Shown: in pieces, positions 49,183 to 59,518 of the stretch
How the letters are laid out: the number at the start of each line of letters is the position of its first letter
How positions within the stretch are numbered: the first letter of the stretch is position 1
The notes under the pieces: generated by a model
Databases searched by the model: none
What the model was told of the DNA's origin: nothing
What the model saw: only the letters and a program-made list of their open reading frames with translations
Assembly: GCA_033813635.1 (NCBI GenBank)
Contig: JAPXRI010000001.1
Location: 124,001 to 188,000 of the forward strand
Source: JAPXRI01 sp033813635
GTDB taxonomy: Bacteria > Bacillota > Clostridia > Oscillospirales > QAMX01
Length of the DNA: 64,000 nt
Direction: 5' to 3'
Translations under genes and position numbers: made by a program

Positions 49183-50409
49183 ATGCGAAGAGTGGCCGTC
49201 ACCGGGCTCGGGGTGATATCTCCCGTCGGAAACGACGTCGCGACGTTCTGGGAATCGCTTGTCGCCGGAAAATGCGGGATCGATTTCATAACAAAATTTG
49301 ACACCACGGACTTTAAGGTTAAAATTGCGGCGGAGGTCAAGGGGTTTGACGAGTCGGTTTTGGACCGCAGGGAAATTTCCCGTTCCGACCTCTATACGCA
49401 CTATGCCCTCGCAGCCGCACTGCAGGCCTACAATGACAGCGGGCTCGAGGGCCGCATCGACAAGACGCGGCTCGGCGTCTATATCGGCTCCGGCGTCGGC
49501 GGGATCGCCACGTTCACTGCCGAGCACGACAAGTATATAGAGGGCGGCCCGAAAAGAGTTTCACCGTTTTTCGTACCGATGATGATCGCCAACATGGCCT
49601 CCGGCTCCGTCGCGATCAAATTCGGCGCGAAAGGGCCTTCCCTTCCGGTGGTATCCGCCTGCGCCACCGGCACCCAGTCCCTCGGTGAGGCCTACCGCGC
49701 TATCGCGAACGGCTACGCCGACGCGATAATCACCGGCGGGTCGGAGGCCGCGGTTATCCCGCTGGCGATCGCCGGTTTTACGAACTGCATGGCGCTGTCC
49801 ACGAAAAACGAGCCCCTCGCGAGCTCCCTCCCCTTCGACAAGAGACGGGACGGCTTTGTGATCGGCGAAGGCGCCGCCGTACTGATTTTCGAGGAACTGG
49901 GACACGCGCTGAAAAGAGACGCGAAAATTTACGCCGAGGTGACCGGGTACGGCAACACCTGCGACGCCTACCATATCACCGCGCCGGACCCGACGGGCTT
50001 AAGCGCCGCGGCGGCGATCAGGGAGGCGGCCGGGAATATCGATGCCCCCGAAAGGCTCTATATCAACGCCCACGGCACCGGCACGCCGCTCAACGACAAA
50101 TCTGAGACCCTCGCGATTAAGCTGGCGCTCACCGAAGAGACGGCGCGCAGGGCGCACATCAGCTCGACAAAGTCGATGACCGGGCATATGCTGGGCGCCG
50201 CCGGCGCCGCCGAGGCTATCGCGTCGGTGCTCGCCCTTGTAAACGACACCGTGCCGCCGACAATCGGTCTCGATGAACCCGATCCCGAGTGCGATCTCGA
50301 TTACACGCCGAAGACCGCAGTCAGGACGCCGCTTGACACGGCGATTTCCACCTCCCTAGGCTTCGGCGGGCACAACGCCTGCATAGCGTTCCGCAAGCTT
50401 TCAATCTGA
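49183..50409 (+). CDS. fabF: Beta-ketoacyl-ACP synthase II
   Basis: Elongating condensing enzyme of 408 residues. VTGLGVISPVGNDVATFWES at the N-terminus is typical. Catalytic Cys lies in SACATGTQSLGEA near residue 162, His in NAHGTGTPLND near residue 298 and His in KSMTGHMLGAAGA near residue 335. GFGGHNACIAF closes the protein. AAAGGAG lies 8-9 bases before ATG, 26 bases after fabG. Confidence 0.95.
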   Translation: MRRVAVTGLGVISPVGNDVATFWESLVAGKCGIDFITKFDTTDFKVKIAAEVKGFDESVLDRREISRSDLYTHYALAAALQAYNDSGLEGRIDKTRLGVYIGSGVGGIATFTAEHDKYIEGGPKRVSPFFVPMMIANMASGSVAIKFGAKGPSLPVVSACATGTQSLGEAYRAIANGYADAIITGGSEAAVIPLAIAGFTNCMALSTKNEPLASSLPFDKRRDGFVIGEGAAVLIFEELGHALKRDAKIYAEVTGYGNTCDAYHITAPDPTGLSAAAAIREAAGNIDAPERLYINAHGTGTPLNDKSETLAIKLALTEETARRAHISSTKSMTGHMLGAAGAAEAIASVLALVNDTVPPTIGLDEPDPECDLDYTPKTAVRTPLDTAISTSLGFGGHNACIAFRKLSI

Positions 50410-50452
50410 TCTGAATTTGTACTGCCGCTTAAACGGCGGAATGGTGATTAAA

Positions 50453-50887
50453 ATGACGGATATCAATTACGTAAAAGAGCTGCTCGCACTGTTCGAAAAC
50501 TCCTCGGCCGGCGTACTCGACCTGACCGACGGCGAATTCAAGCTCCGGCTGGAGAAAGCCGCTCCGGCACCCGCTCCGGTTTTGACAAAGCCGGAACAGC
50601 CGTGCGCGGAACTCGCGCCCTCCGCGGCGGAACAGACGCTGGATTTCAATAATCTCAGGGAGGTCAAATCGCCGATGGTCGGCATTTTCTACACCTCCCC
50701 CGCGCCGGGTGAAAAGCCGTTTGTCGAGCGCGGGAGCAAGGTCAAAAAGGGCGACGTACTCTGCATCGTCGAGGCGATGAAGCTTTTAAACGAGATCACC
50801 TCGGACTACGACGGCGAGATCGCGGACGTCTGCGTCTCAAACGGACAGGTCGTGGAGTACGGGCAGGTACTGTTTAAAATCTACTGA
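50453..50887 (+). CDS. accB: Biotin carboxyl carrier protein of acetyl-CoA carboxylase
   Basis: A 144-residue carrier. The biotinylated Lys lies in IVEAMKLLNEI near residue 108 (A-M-K-L). A Pro/Ala-rich linker around residues 38-60 separates an N-terminal helix from the biotinyl domain (residues about 70-144), which ends GQVVEYGQVLFKIY. ATG 50453 is preferred; ATG 50441 and an upstream frame at 50417 are possible. It lies 43 bases after fabF. Confidence 0.93.
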   Translation: MTDINYVKELLALFENSSAGVLDLTDGEFKLRLEKAAPAPAPVLTKPEQPCAELAPSAAEQTLDFNNLREVKSPMVGIFYTSPAPGEKPFVERGSKVKKGDVLCIVEAMKLLNEITSDYDGEIADVCVSNGQVVEYGQVLFKIY

Positions 50888-50921
50888 AACGAATCTTTCC
50901 CAGTGAGGACGGAGAACCGGT

Positions 50922-51347
50922 ATGGACAGAGAACATATTAAAAACATCATCCCCCACCGGGAGCCGATGCTTTTGGTGGACTCGGCCGAGGTCGTTGGGA
51001 CGAACACATCCGCAAGCAGATACCGCGTCACCGGCGACGAGTGGTTTTTAAAGGGACATTTCCCGGGGAAGCCGGTCGTTCCAGGCGTTATTCTTTGCGA
51101 GATCATGGCGCAGTCCTGCTGCGTTATCCTCTCGGACAGGGTCAGGGGCAAAACGCCGTACTTCACCGGACTTGACAAGGCGAAGTTCAAGAGTAAGGTC
51201 TTCCCGGGCGACACCATAGAGACAAGGTGCGAGCTTTTGAAAGTAAGGGAACCGTTTTACTTCGCAAAGGCCGACGCCTATGTCGGCGGGAAGCTCTGCG
51301 CAAGCGCCGAGTTTTCGTTTGCGCTGATTTCCGAAGACAAGGTCTAA
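50922..51347 (+). CDS. fabZ: 3-hydroxyacyl-ACP dehydratase
   Basis: A 141-residue hot-dog-fold dehydratase. KGHFPGKPVVPGVILCEIMAQ near residue 46 contains the catalytic His and Glu; the part HFPGKPVVPGV is the family signature. IIPHREPMLLVDSAE is the N-terminal block. No FabA- or FabM-type isomerase is encoded in the operon, so the route to unsaturated fatty acids is not evident here. It lies between accB and accC as in streptococci. Confidence 0.95.
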   Translation: MDREHIKNIIPHREPMLLVDSAEVVGTNTSASRYRVTGDEWFLKGHFPGKPVVPGVILCEIMAQSCCVILSDRVRGKTPYFTGLDKAKFKSKVFPGDTIETRCELLKVREPFYFAKADAYVGGKLCASAEFSFALISEDKV

Positions 51348-51372
51348 AACTAACAGGTTTGGAGCGCTTGAT

Positions 51373-52704
<1,332 letters not shown>

Positions 52705-52716
52705 AGGAATAAGCCT

Positions 52717-53571
52717 ATGCTGAGACAGAGTCTGTTTAGAAAACCGAATAACCGCCTTGAGGAGAACGCCGCCGAGCGCGGCGCGCCATCCGTGCCGGAC
52801 AAGATGATGATTTTATGCCCATCATGCCGGAAAATGCTGATAATGGACGAACTGAAAAAGCGCTACTATGTCTGCTCCTGCGGGTACTGCTTTAAGCTGA
52901 GCGCGAGGACGCGGCTCAACATGATCCTGGACCGCGACAGCTTTTCCGAGCTGGACGCGGAGCTCTGCGGTGAAAATCCCCTCGGCTTTCCGGGGTACGA
53001 CGAGAAGCTCTCCTCCGCCCGCAAAGCCTCCGGCGAAAAGGAGGCCGTGCTCTGCGGAACCGGGAGAATAGACAGCCGGCGAACGGCGGTGTTCTCAATG
53101 GAGGCCGGCTTTATGATGGGCTCTATGGGGAGCGCCGTCGGCGAGAAGATAACCCGCCTGTTCGAGCACGCCACCGAAAAGCGCCTGCCCGCCGTCGGCT
53201 TTATCGTCTCCGGCGGCGCACGGATGCAGGAGGGCATATTATCGCTGATGCAGATGGCGAAGGTGAGCGCGGCTGTAAAAAGGCACTCCGACGCCGGGCT
53301 TCTCTACGTCGCCGTTCTCACCGACCCCACCACAGGCGGCGTCACCGCGAGCTTTGCGATGCAGGGCGACATTGTGATCGCCGAGCCGAACGCGCTGATC
53401 GGCTTTGCCGGGCCGAGGGTGATTGAGCAGACCACCAGGCAGAAGCTGCCGGCAGGCTTTCAGCGGGCCGAGTTTCTGCTTGAAAAGGGTTTTCTCGACG
53501 ACATCGTGCTCCGCGCCGGGCAGAAAAAATACCTTTCCCGTCTTTTAAAGCTCCACGGCTGCGGCGAATAG
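52717..53571 (+). CDS. accD: Acetyl-CoA carboxylase carboxyltransferase beta subunit
   Basis: A 284-residue carboxyltransferase half. The zinc ribbon is seen as LCPSCRKML near residue 31 and VCSCGYCF near residue 52 (C-x2-C with C-x2-C). GSMGSAVGEKITRLFEHAT near residue 132 and SGGARMQEGILSLMQMAK near residue 167 are the acyl-CoA-binding blocks. GFAGPRVIEQT near residue 228 follows. The accA gene begins 12 bases later. Confidence 0.95.
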   Translation: MLRQSLFRKPNNRLEENAAERGAPSVPDKMMILCPSCRKMLIMDELKKRYYVCSCGYCFKLSARTRLNMILDRDSFSELDAELCGENPLGFPGYDEKLSSARKASGEKEAVLCGTGRIDSRRTAVFSMEAGFMMGSMGSAVGEKITRLFEHATEKRLPAVGFIVSGGARMQEGILSLMQMAKVSAAVKRHSDAGLLYVAVLTDPTTGGVTASFAMQGDIVIAEPNALIGFAGPRVIEQTTRQKLPAGFQRAEFLLEKGFLDDIVLRAGQKKYLSRLLKLHGCGE

Positions 53572-53583
53572 GGGGATTTATCA

Positions 53584-54378
53584 ATGAACGCGATGGAAAA
53601 AGTGCTCGCCGCCCGCTCCGGCGACAGACCGACGGCGGTTTCATATATTGACGCGATTTTCGACGAGTTTACCGAGCTCCACGGCGACAGGCGGTTCGGC
53701 GACGACAAAGCAGTCGTCGGCGGGATCGCTCTTTTGCAGGGCGGCCCGGTTACGGTCGTGGCCATTGAAAAAGGAGTCGGGACAAACGACAGGGTTAAGC
53801 GCGGCTTCGGCTCTCCCCTGCCCGAGGGCTACAGAAAGGCGCTGCGGCTATTTAAGCAGGCCGAAAAGTTTAAACGTCCCGTGGTGTGCCTTATAGACAC
53901 CTCCGGCGCGAGCTGCGGCATCGAGGCAGAGGAACGCGGACAGGGGCAGGCGATCGCCGAGTGTCTTTTCACGCTTTCCTCGCTGAAAACACCGGTGATC
54001 TCGATATTAATCGGCGAGGGCGGAAGCGGCGGTGCGCTGGCGCTCGGTGTGGCCGACCGGGTCTGGATGCTTGAAAACGCGGTCTACTCAGTGATTTCAC
54101 CCGAGGGCTGCGCGAACATTCTCTGGAAAGACTCCTCAAAAACCGCCTTCGCGGCCGAAAAGCTCAAACTGACCGCCGAAGACATGCTCTCTCTCCGGGT
54201 CGTCGAGCGGATTATCCCGGAAAAGGGCAGATTCCGGGAGGAGATCTACGAGGACATAAAAAACTCTCTGCGGACCGAGCTGGACGACCTCTTGTCACTG
54301 GACTCGGATACGCTGTTAAAAAACAGGTACGAACGGTTCCGCCGCATCGGTACGCTTGATTTTACGGTGAGCTTATGA
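53584..54378 (+). CDS. accA: Acetyl-CoA carboxylase carboxyltransferase alpha subunit
   Basis: A 264-residue partner of AccD, of the short streptococcal length rather than the roughly 319 residues of E. coli. FTELHGDRRFGDDKA near residue 24, GFGSPLPEGYRKALRL near residue 75 and LIGEGGSGGALALGVADRV near residue 145 are family blocks. GGGGGA lies 8 bases before ATG. Its stop overlaps the following degV start by 4 bases (ATGA), so the two are translated together. Confidence 0.94.
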   Translation: MNAMEKVLAARSGDRPTAVSYIDAIFDEFTELHGDRRFGDDKAVVGGIALLQGGPVTVVAIEKGVGTNDRVKRGFGSPLPEGYRKALRLFKQAEKFKRPVVCLIDTSGASCGIEAEERGQGQAIAECLFTLSSLKTPVISILIGEGGSGGALALGVADRVWMLENAVYSVISPEGCANILWKDSSKTAFAAEKLKLTAEDMLSLRVVERIIPEKGRFREEIYEDIKNSLRTELDDLLSLDSDTLLKNRYERFRRIGTLDFTVSL

Positions 54379-55202
54379 TTGCAATCGTCACGGACAGCAC
54401 AGCCTATCTTACCTCCGACGAGGCCAAGGCGCTCCGGGTCGGCGTGGTGCCGGAATCCTATAGCGTCAACAGGCAGATGTTCAATGAAAATTACGCCGAC
54501 AAGAACGGCACGTTCGAGCGGCTGATTTTAAAACACCCCTGCGGCTGCAAGACAGCGCACGCCTCCGTCGGGGCCTTTATGAGCATGTTTTCGGAATCCC
54601 TCAGGCAGGGCCTGAAGGTATTTTGCGTTACCATCTCGTCCCGCCTGAGCGGGACCTACAGCAGCGCCGTGGTCGCGGCCAGGGAGCTCGGTTCGCCCGA
54701 CGTGATGGTGGTGGATTCCCTGACCACCGCGGGCGGGCTCCGCCTTCTGGTCGAGGAGGCGAGAAGGCTGTCCCTTGAGGACGGCATCACCCTTGACGCG
54801 CTCGCCGCTGAGGTTGAAAAGCTCCGCGAAAAGATAGGGATTGTTTTCTCCGTCGACAACATGGACTTTATACGCGCCAGCGGACGTCTTGGCACCGTCA
54901 GGCAGTCGATCGGCACAGTTTTGAACGTCAGGCCGATCCTGTTATGCAGCGACGGCGCGGTTATTTCGGACGGACAGGCCCGCGGCAAAAACGCGCTCTG
55001 CCGCGCGTTGGCCGGCAGGATACCGACCTCCGCAAAAAAAATCGTTTTGCACAGCTTCGGTGAAAACGGCGCGGCAGCTCAGCTCCGGGAGGAAATCGCC
55101 CGGCGGTTCCCGGGCGTTCCGCTGCTCTTTTCGCGGCTGGGCCCGGTCCTCGGCATTCACCTCGGCCTCGGCATGGTCGCCGCCGCCTGGATAACGGAGT
55201 AA
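54375..55202 (+). CDS. DegV family fatty-acid-binding protein, last gene of the fab operon
   Basis: A 275-residue DegV/FakB-type carrier. IVTDSTAYLTSDEAKALRVG starts the lipid-binding domain. TAHASVGAFMSMF, ISSRLSGTYSSAVVAA near residue 95, and ASGRLGTVRQSIGTVLNVRP near residue 170 are the conserved pocket and interface blocks. DegV proteins feed exogenous or recycled fatty acids to the kinase FakA. Translational coupling to accA, and control by the FabT promoter, put this carrier under the same regulation as de novo synthesis. No FakA is in the operon. The unit ends with a strong hairpin at 55261. Confidence 0.92.
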   Translation: MIAIVTDSTAYLTSDEAKALRVGVVPESYSVNRQMFNENYADKNGTFERLILKHPCGCKTAHASVGAFMSMFSESLRQGLKVFCVTISSRLSGTYSSAVVAARELGSPDVMVVDSLTTAGGLRLLVEEARRLSLEDGITLDALAAEVEKLREKIGIVFSVDNMDFIRASGRLGTVRQSIGTVLNVRPILLCSDGAVISDGQARGKNALCRALAGRIPTSAKKIVLHSFGENGAAAQLREEIARRFPGVPLLFSRLGPVLGIHLGLGMVAAAWITE

Positions 55203-55260
55203 TAATCAAACCCCGAAGGCCATACGGAGACAAAACACCAATCTGCCTTTATATCCCTCC

Positions 55261-55308
55261 ATAAAGCCAAAAGACCGGCGTTTTTCGCGTCCGGTCTTTT
55301 GGCTTTAT
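55261..55308. terminator. Bidirectional terminator between the fab and pilus operons
   Basis: A perfect 18-base-pair inverted repeat (arms 55261-55278 and 55291-55308) with a 12-base loop and AT-rich outer arms that give T-rich 3' ends on both strands. It separates two converging operons. Confidence 0.88.
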
Positions 55309-55334
55309 GTTATGAAAGGCAGAAAAATGGCTTT

Positions 55335-55940
55335 TTACAGCTTTTCGAGTATCGCCAGGGAGGCAGCTAGGTGCTCCTTGAGCAGGGCGATATGGTGGAG
55401 CTGTATTTTTCTCTCGCTCTCTATTTTAACCTTTAGCTTTTCCTTTTCGGTTTTAAGGTTTCTCTCCGCCTCGGCGTTCTTCCTGCACTGCTCCGCGATG
55501 ATCTCGTCCTTTTCCGCGATGACGGTCTTGTACTGATCTCTCTCCCTTTCCGTCAGCTCGCATTTGGCACTCAGCTCGGCCAGATTGGACGCGAGCAGCG
55601 AGTTCCGGCTCTCCAACTCCGAGAGCTGGGTGTTTTCCTCCTTGAGCGCGTTGTTTTCGGCGATCAGCCTGCTCTTCTCCTCTTCGACGTCCGAGCTTAA
55701 GTATGAGACCTTCTTCTCAAGCTCAGCGTTTTTTTCCGTGAGCTTTTCCTTTTCGCGGAGCGCCATCGACAGAGCGTCCCCCTGCTCGGCCAGCTTTTTT
55801 TCGTAATTCGCAACCGAGCCCTTGAAGGTCTGCTCCAGCGTTAAGATATAGTCGTCAATCTCCTTTTTGTCATAACCGAGCACGCTTTTTTTGAACTTCT
55901 TCTCATCCGTTCCTGTTATGATTTCCCTTATGTTATCCAT
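55335..55940 (-). CDS. DivIVA-like coiled-coil protein
   Basis: A 201-residue protein. The N-terminal segment FKKSVLGYDKKEIDDYI near residue 16 matches the DivIVA/GpsB lipid-binding domain (F-x-x-x-x-G-Y-D-x-x-E-V-D). From about residue 40 to the end it is a nearly continuous coiled coil rich in Glu, Lys and Leu. DivIVA proteins sit at curved membrane, poles and septa and recruit partners. Here the gene starts 1 base after the DUF192 stop and is the last gene of the Tad pilus transcript, so it may help place the pilus machine; that is inference. Confidence 0.83.
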   Translation of the reverse strand: MDNIREIITGTDEKKFKKSVLGYDKKEIDDYILTLEQTFKGSVANYEKKLAEQGDALSMALREKEKLTEKNAELEKKVSYLSSDVEEEKSRLIAENNALKEENTQLSELESRNSLLASNLAELSAKCELTERERDQYKTVIAEKDEIIAEQCRKNAEAERNLKTEKEKLKVKIESERKIQLHHIALLKEHLAASLAILEKL

Positions 55941-55941
55941 T

Positions 55942-56295
55942 TTACCCTATTTCCTCCGTTTCAAGGACCTCTCCGAGCTCCAGTCCCGCCTTTTCCGCGG
56001 CGCCTGCCGCCGTCTCAAGCACGCAGCGCGCGTTTTTGTAGCAACCCGAAATTTTATTCCTTGGGATATACCGCTCGACGCCGCAGATTTTGCAATCCTC
56101 TGTCAGAAATACCGCGTCTATCGGAAATTTCATAAAGAACGTATGTATCTGTCTGCAGGGGTAAATCAGAAGCCCCTCGCCCTCCGGAAGGGAATCTTTG
56201 TTAAGAAGCCCTACAAGGCGCGAGGCAAAGGTTTCAGCGATCCGCGCCGTCAGCACTGTCCGCCCTTTGCAGGTAAGTTTTACAGTCTTTAACAT
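55942..56295 (-). CDS. DUF192 family protein
   Basis: A 117-residue beta-rich DUF192 domain protein. TFASRLVGLLNKDSLPEGEG near residue 26 is the family opening (R-x-x-G-L), and IHTFFMKFPIDAVFL near residue 50 is the H-x-x-F-M motif. VLETAAGAAEKAGLELG near residue 92 is the C-terminal conserved block. No signal peptide. Function unknown; some members lie in Tad or secretion loci. It lies 10 bases after tadC and 1 base before the DivIVA-like gene. Confidence 0.87.
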   Translation of the reverse strand: MLKTVKLTCKGRTVLTARIAETFASRLVGLLNKDSLPEGEGLLIYPCRQIHTFFMKFPIDAVFLTEDCKICGVERYIPRNKISGCYKNARCVLETAAGAAEKAGLELGEVLETEEIG

Positions 56296-56305
56296 ACGCC
56301 GCCCC

Positions 56306-57226
56306 TTACTTTTTGAACTCGGCGATGATCTGAATAACCACCGGCCCCAGCAGAATTATGAACAGCACCGGCAGAATGAACACGATCATCGGCAGCATCA
56401 TTTTTATCGGCGACTTCATTCCCTTTTCCTCGGCCCGCTGGCGTCTTGCGGTGCGGAGCTGATCGGCATGGGTCTTCAGCATGTTTTTAATAGGGATTCC
56501 GAGCTTGTCTGCCTGTATGATCGCGGAGGCGAAGGTCTTCACCTCCGGTACGGAGCTGCACTCGCCGAAATCCTTCAGCGCGTCCTTTCTCACCTTCCCC
56601 ATCTGGATCTCGCGGTAGAGAATCATCAGCTCGTCTATCAGCGGACCGTCCATTTTTTCGGAGATTTTCAGCAGCGCAGCGTCGAAACCGAGTCCAGCCT
56701 CGATGCTGACGCACAGCAGATCAAGCACCTCCGGAAGCTGGCACCTGATTTTGTCCTGTCTCGACTTCACCCGCGCCGCCAGATAATAGCGCGGCAGCAG
56801 AATCCAGAGGATTATTCCGACGGCAAAAATGAGGAACCGGACGATGTCGGCGGTTTTGATCATCAGCGACGTAAAGATCGCCGCCAGAAGCACCGGCGTG
56901 GCCAGGGCGTTTTTCAAAACGGAGTACTCCTCCGCCGACATCCTTATCCCGGCATAGCGCAGGTCCTTCACAAGAGCGGTCTTTCTCGCGCTGTCGGCCT
57001 TGTTGCGGTATTTTCTTTTCGAGAGATACTCAGTCATCCGGCTCAGGGCTGGAGCGACGAAGCGCTTATACAGCGACAGGTCGAGCTCGTCAAACGCATC
57101 CTTTTTCTTCTGGGAGATGAAATCGAGCCGCTTCTCCTTGACGTCGATTTTTCTGCCCACCGGGGCCAGCGCGATCGAAAACAGGCAGAACGCGAGAGCC
57201 GACGTGGTCAGCACCAATAACACCAT
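56306..57226 (-). CDS. tadC: Tad pilus assembly membrane protein TadC (T2SSF family)
   Basis: A 306-residue inner-membrane platform protein. A helix at the N-terminus (about residues 3-22) and a cytoplasmic region precede a GspF/T2SSF domain (about residues 165-290) with EVLDLLCVSIEAGLGFDAAL near residue 145 and helices at about 105-140 and 270-303. With TadB it forms the motor platform on which CpaF acts. It lies 12 bases after tadB. Confidence 0.87.
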   Translation of the reverse strand: MVLLVLTTSALAFCLFSIALAPVGRKIDVKEKRLDFISQKKKDAFDELDLSLYKRFVAPALSRMTEYLSKRKYRNKADSARKTALVKDLRYAGIRMSAEEYSVLKNALATPVLLAAIFTSLMIKTADIVRFLIFAVGIILWILLPRYYLAARVKSRQDKIRCQLPEVLDLLCVSIEAGLGFDAALLKISEKMDGPLIDELMILYREIQMGKVRKDALKDFGECSSVPEVKTFASAIIQADKLGIPIKNMLKTHADQLRTARRQRAEEKGMKSPIKMMLPMIVFILPVLFIILLGPVVIQIIAEFKK

Positions 57227-57238
57227 AACGCTTATCCT

Positions 57239-58195
57239 CTAATATTTGATGGCGATGATTTTTCTAACGATGATAAAGCCTATGCACTCCATTGCCGCGG
57301 CGACAGCGAGAAGGACCTTTCCGATGTCCGTATTGAACAAAACCTTCATGTACTCCGGATTGATCAGGAATATCAGAAAACCCACGCATATCGGCAGCAT
57401 TCCGATAATGAGACCGGACACCCGCCCGGAAGCCGTCAGCACCTTGATGTCGCCCTTGAGTTTGATTCTTGCCTTTATCGTCTCCGATATGCCCAGAAGA
57501 ATCTCCGAGAGGTTCCCGCCGACCTGGCGCTGGATTGTAATCGCCGAAACCGCGAGCGCCAGGTCCTCGCTGCCTATTCTGTCCACCATCGCGCTCAGCG
57601 CTTTATCCAGCGGCGTCCCGTATTTCAGCTCTGTGCAGAGCCTGCGGAATTCCCGGGAGATCGGCTCCCCCATCTCCGTGCTGATGTTTTCAAAGGCCTG
57701 ATTCAGAGTCAGCCCCGAGCGCAGGCAGTTGCAGACTATGACGAGGGATTCTCCGAGCTGGTTTTCAAACGCGGCTATCCGCTTTTTCTTCTTCCGCCCC
57801 ACATAGAGCGGCGGAAGGATGATTCCGGCAAAGGCGAGAGCCGCGGATATCGGCAGGTTTCCCGTGGCTAGAGCCACGAGCCCCGACGGAACCAGACTCA
57901 AAACGACCCAAAATATCGCAAACTCGTCCGCTCTGACCAGAAGTCCCGCGGTCTGCAGCTCGGTCGCCATCGCCTGGCCGAAGCCCAGCCGCTGCGTTTT
58001 GCGCTTTTTGCGTTTCCCCGCGATATTGCGGGCGGACTCGTCTTTTGCGTCCTTGAAGAAAAAGCGCTTCAGCCTGTTTTCGACGGCGAGCTTGTCCCTC
58101 CCCAGTTCGGAAAGCGCCGCTATCGCGAACAGGAATACTGAGAACATGCCGAGAAGGCATATTACGGCAATATACAGGTCATCTGAACCACTCAT
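57239..58195 (-). CDS. tadB: Tad pilus assembly membrane protein TadB (T2SSF family)
   Basis: A 318-residue platform protein with an N-terminal helix (about residues 6-28), a basic cytoplasmic stretch (KDAKDESARNIAGKRKKRKT), helices near residues 95-135 and 265-315, and a T2SSF domain. ESLVIVCNCLRSGLTLNQAF near residue 148 is its conserved core. The start overlaps the cpaF stop by 17 bases, indicating coupling. TadB is encoded before tadC in the standard order. Confidence 0.87.
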   Translation of the reverse strand: MSGSDDLYIAVICLLGMFSVFLFAIAALSELGRDKLAVENRLKRFFFKDAKDESARNIAGKRKKRKTQRLGFGQAMATELQTAGLLVRADEFAIFWVVLSLVPSGLVALATGNLPISAALAFAGIILPPLYVGRKKKKRIAAFENQLGESLVIVCNCLRSGLTLNQAFENISTEMGEPISREFRRLCTELKYGTPLDKALSAMVDRIGSEDLALAVSAITIQRQVGGNLSEILLGISETIKARIKLKGDIKVLTASGRVSGLIIGMLPICVGFLIFLINPEYMKVLFNTDIGKVLLAVAAAMECIGFIIVRKIIAIKY

Positions 58196-59498
58196 AGCTC
58201 ACCGCAACTCCGTTTTCGGTTATTTTATCCAGGCATTTCGGCTTGACGCCCGTGGGGCGGAAGCTGCCCTTGAATTTCCCGTAGCTGTCGCGCTCACCGG
58301 TCGTCTCGTAAACGAATATGTCCTGCATGCTGACCACGTCGCCCTCCATGCCGGTGATCTCGCTGATGTTGGTTATTTTACGGCTGCCGTCCGGCAGACG
58401 CGTCTGCTGGATGATGATATTCACGGCGGAGCTGATCTGCTCCCTGATCGCCTTGAGCGGCAGTTCCATGCCGGACATCAATACCATCGTCTCAAGCCTC
58501 GAGATAGCGTCCCTGGGGCTGTTGGCGTGCAGAGTCGTAAGGGAGCCGTCGTGGCCGGTGTTCATCGCCTGGAGCATGTCCAGCGCTTCTCCGGAACGGA
58601 CTTCGCCTACGATGATCCTGTCCGGCCGCATGCGGAGCGCGTTCCGCACCAGCGTCCTTATGTCGATCAGGCCTGTTCCCTCGAGGTTTGCCGGGCGGCT
58701 CTCGAGCGTCACCAGGTGCTCCTGGTGGAGCTGAAGCTCCGCGGCGTCCTCGATCGTGACGATCCGCTCGTCGTCGGGGATATACGATGAAAGCACGTTC
58801 AAAAGCGTCGTTTTGCCGCTCCCGGTGCCGCCGGAAACGATCAGATTCAGTCTTCCCTTGACGCAGGCCTCCAGAAACGATAGCATTTTCGGCGACGCAG
58901 AGCCCCAGTCGACAAGCTGGCTGTGGGTAATCGGCATCTTTGAGAATTTTCTGATTGTCAGCACCGGGCCTATCAGCGATATCGGCGGGATTACCGCGTT
59001 GACGCGGGAGCCGTCCTTGAGCCTCGCGTCCACCAGCGGGCTCGCCTCGTCGATATGGCGGCCGACTAAGGATACGATCCTGTCGATGACGTTCATCACA
59101 TGGTCGCTGTCCCTGAAACGCAGCGAGGAGAGCTGCAGCTTGCCTTTTTTCTCCACGTATATTTTGCTCGGCCCGTTGACCATGATTTCGCTGACTTCCG
59201 GGTCCTTCAGCAGCTCTTCGAGGGGGCCGTAGCCCATTATATCGTTGTAGACGTCTTCCTGGAGCTTAGCCCGCTCCGTTTTGCCCACGTCCGAGCTGTT
59301 TTCCTCGGCGGCCTCGGCGATGATTTTGCGGATCGCGTCGTCGCCGATATCCTTTTGCTCCTGTTTGCTGAGCTCGCTGAGCACCTGGTTGTGGATTTTG
59401 TTTTTCAGATCATAGAACACGTCGGCCGCGGACTCGGACTCGCCGGGCTTCGCGCCCTCCGTGTTTTTGTTTCTTTCAATTCTATCTAGAAGCCCCAT
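58179..59498 (-). CDS. cpaF: Tad pilus ATPase CpaF/TadA
   Basis: A 439-residue secretion ATPase that powers pilus assembly. SGGTGSGKTTLLNVLSSYIP near residue 218 is Walker A. VTIEDAAELQL near residue 245 is the Asp box. RIIVGEVRSGEALDMLQAMN near residue 295 is Walker B, and GSLTTLHANSPRDAISRL is the His box. An N-terminal helical region of about 100 residues is standard for CpaF. It lies 20 bases after the tadZ/cpaE gene and overlaps tadB. Confidence 0.94.
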   Translation of the reverse strand: MGLLDRIERNKNTEGAKPGESESAADVFYDLKNKIHNQVLSELSKQEQKDIGDDAIRKIIAEAAEENSSDVGKTERAKLQEDVYNDIMGYGPLEELLKDPEVSEIMVNGPSKIYVEKKGKLQLSSLRFRDSDHVMNVIDRIVSLVGRHIDEASPLVDARLKDGSRVNAVIPPISLIGPVLTIRKFSKMPITHSQLVDWGSASPKMLSFLEACVKGRLNLIVSGGTGSGKTTLLNVLSSYIPDDERIVTIEDAAELQLHQEHLVTLESRPANLEGTGLIDIRTLVRNALRMRPDRIIVGEVRSGEALDMLQAMNTGHDGSLTTLHANSPRDAISRLETMVLMSGMELPLKAIREQISSAVNIIIQQTRLPDGSRKITNISEITGMEGDVVSMQDIFVYETTGERDSYGKFKGSFRPTGVKPKCLDKITENGVAVSYEWFR

Positions 59499-59518
59499 CG
59501 ACGCATCGCCCCTTTTTG

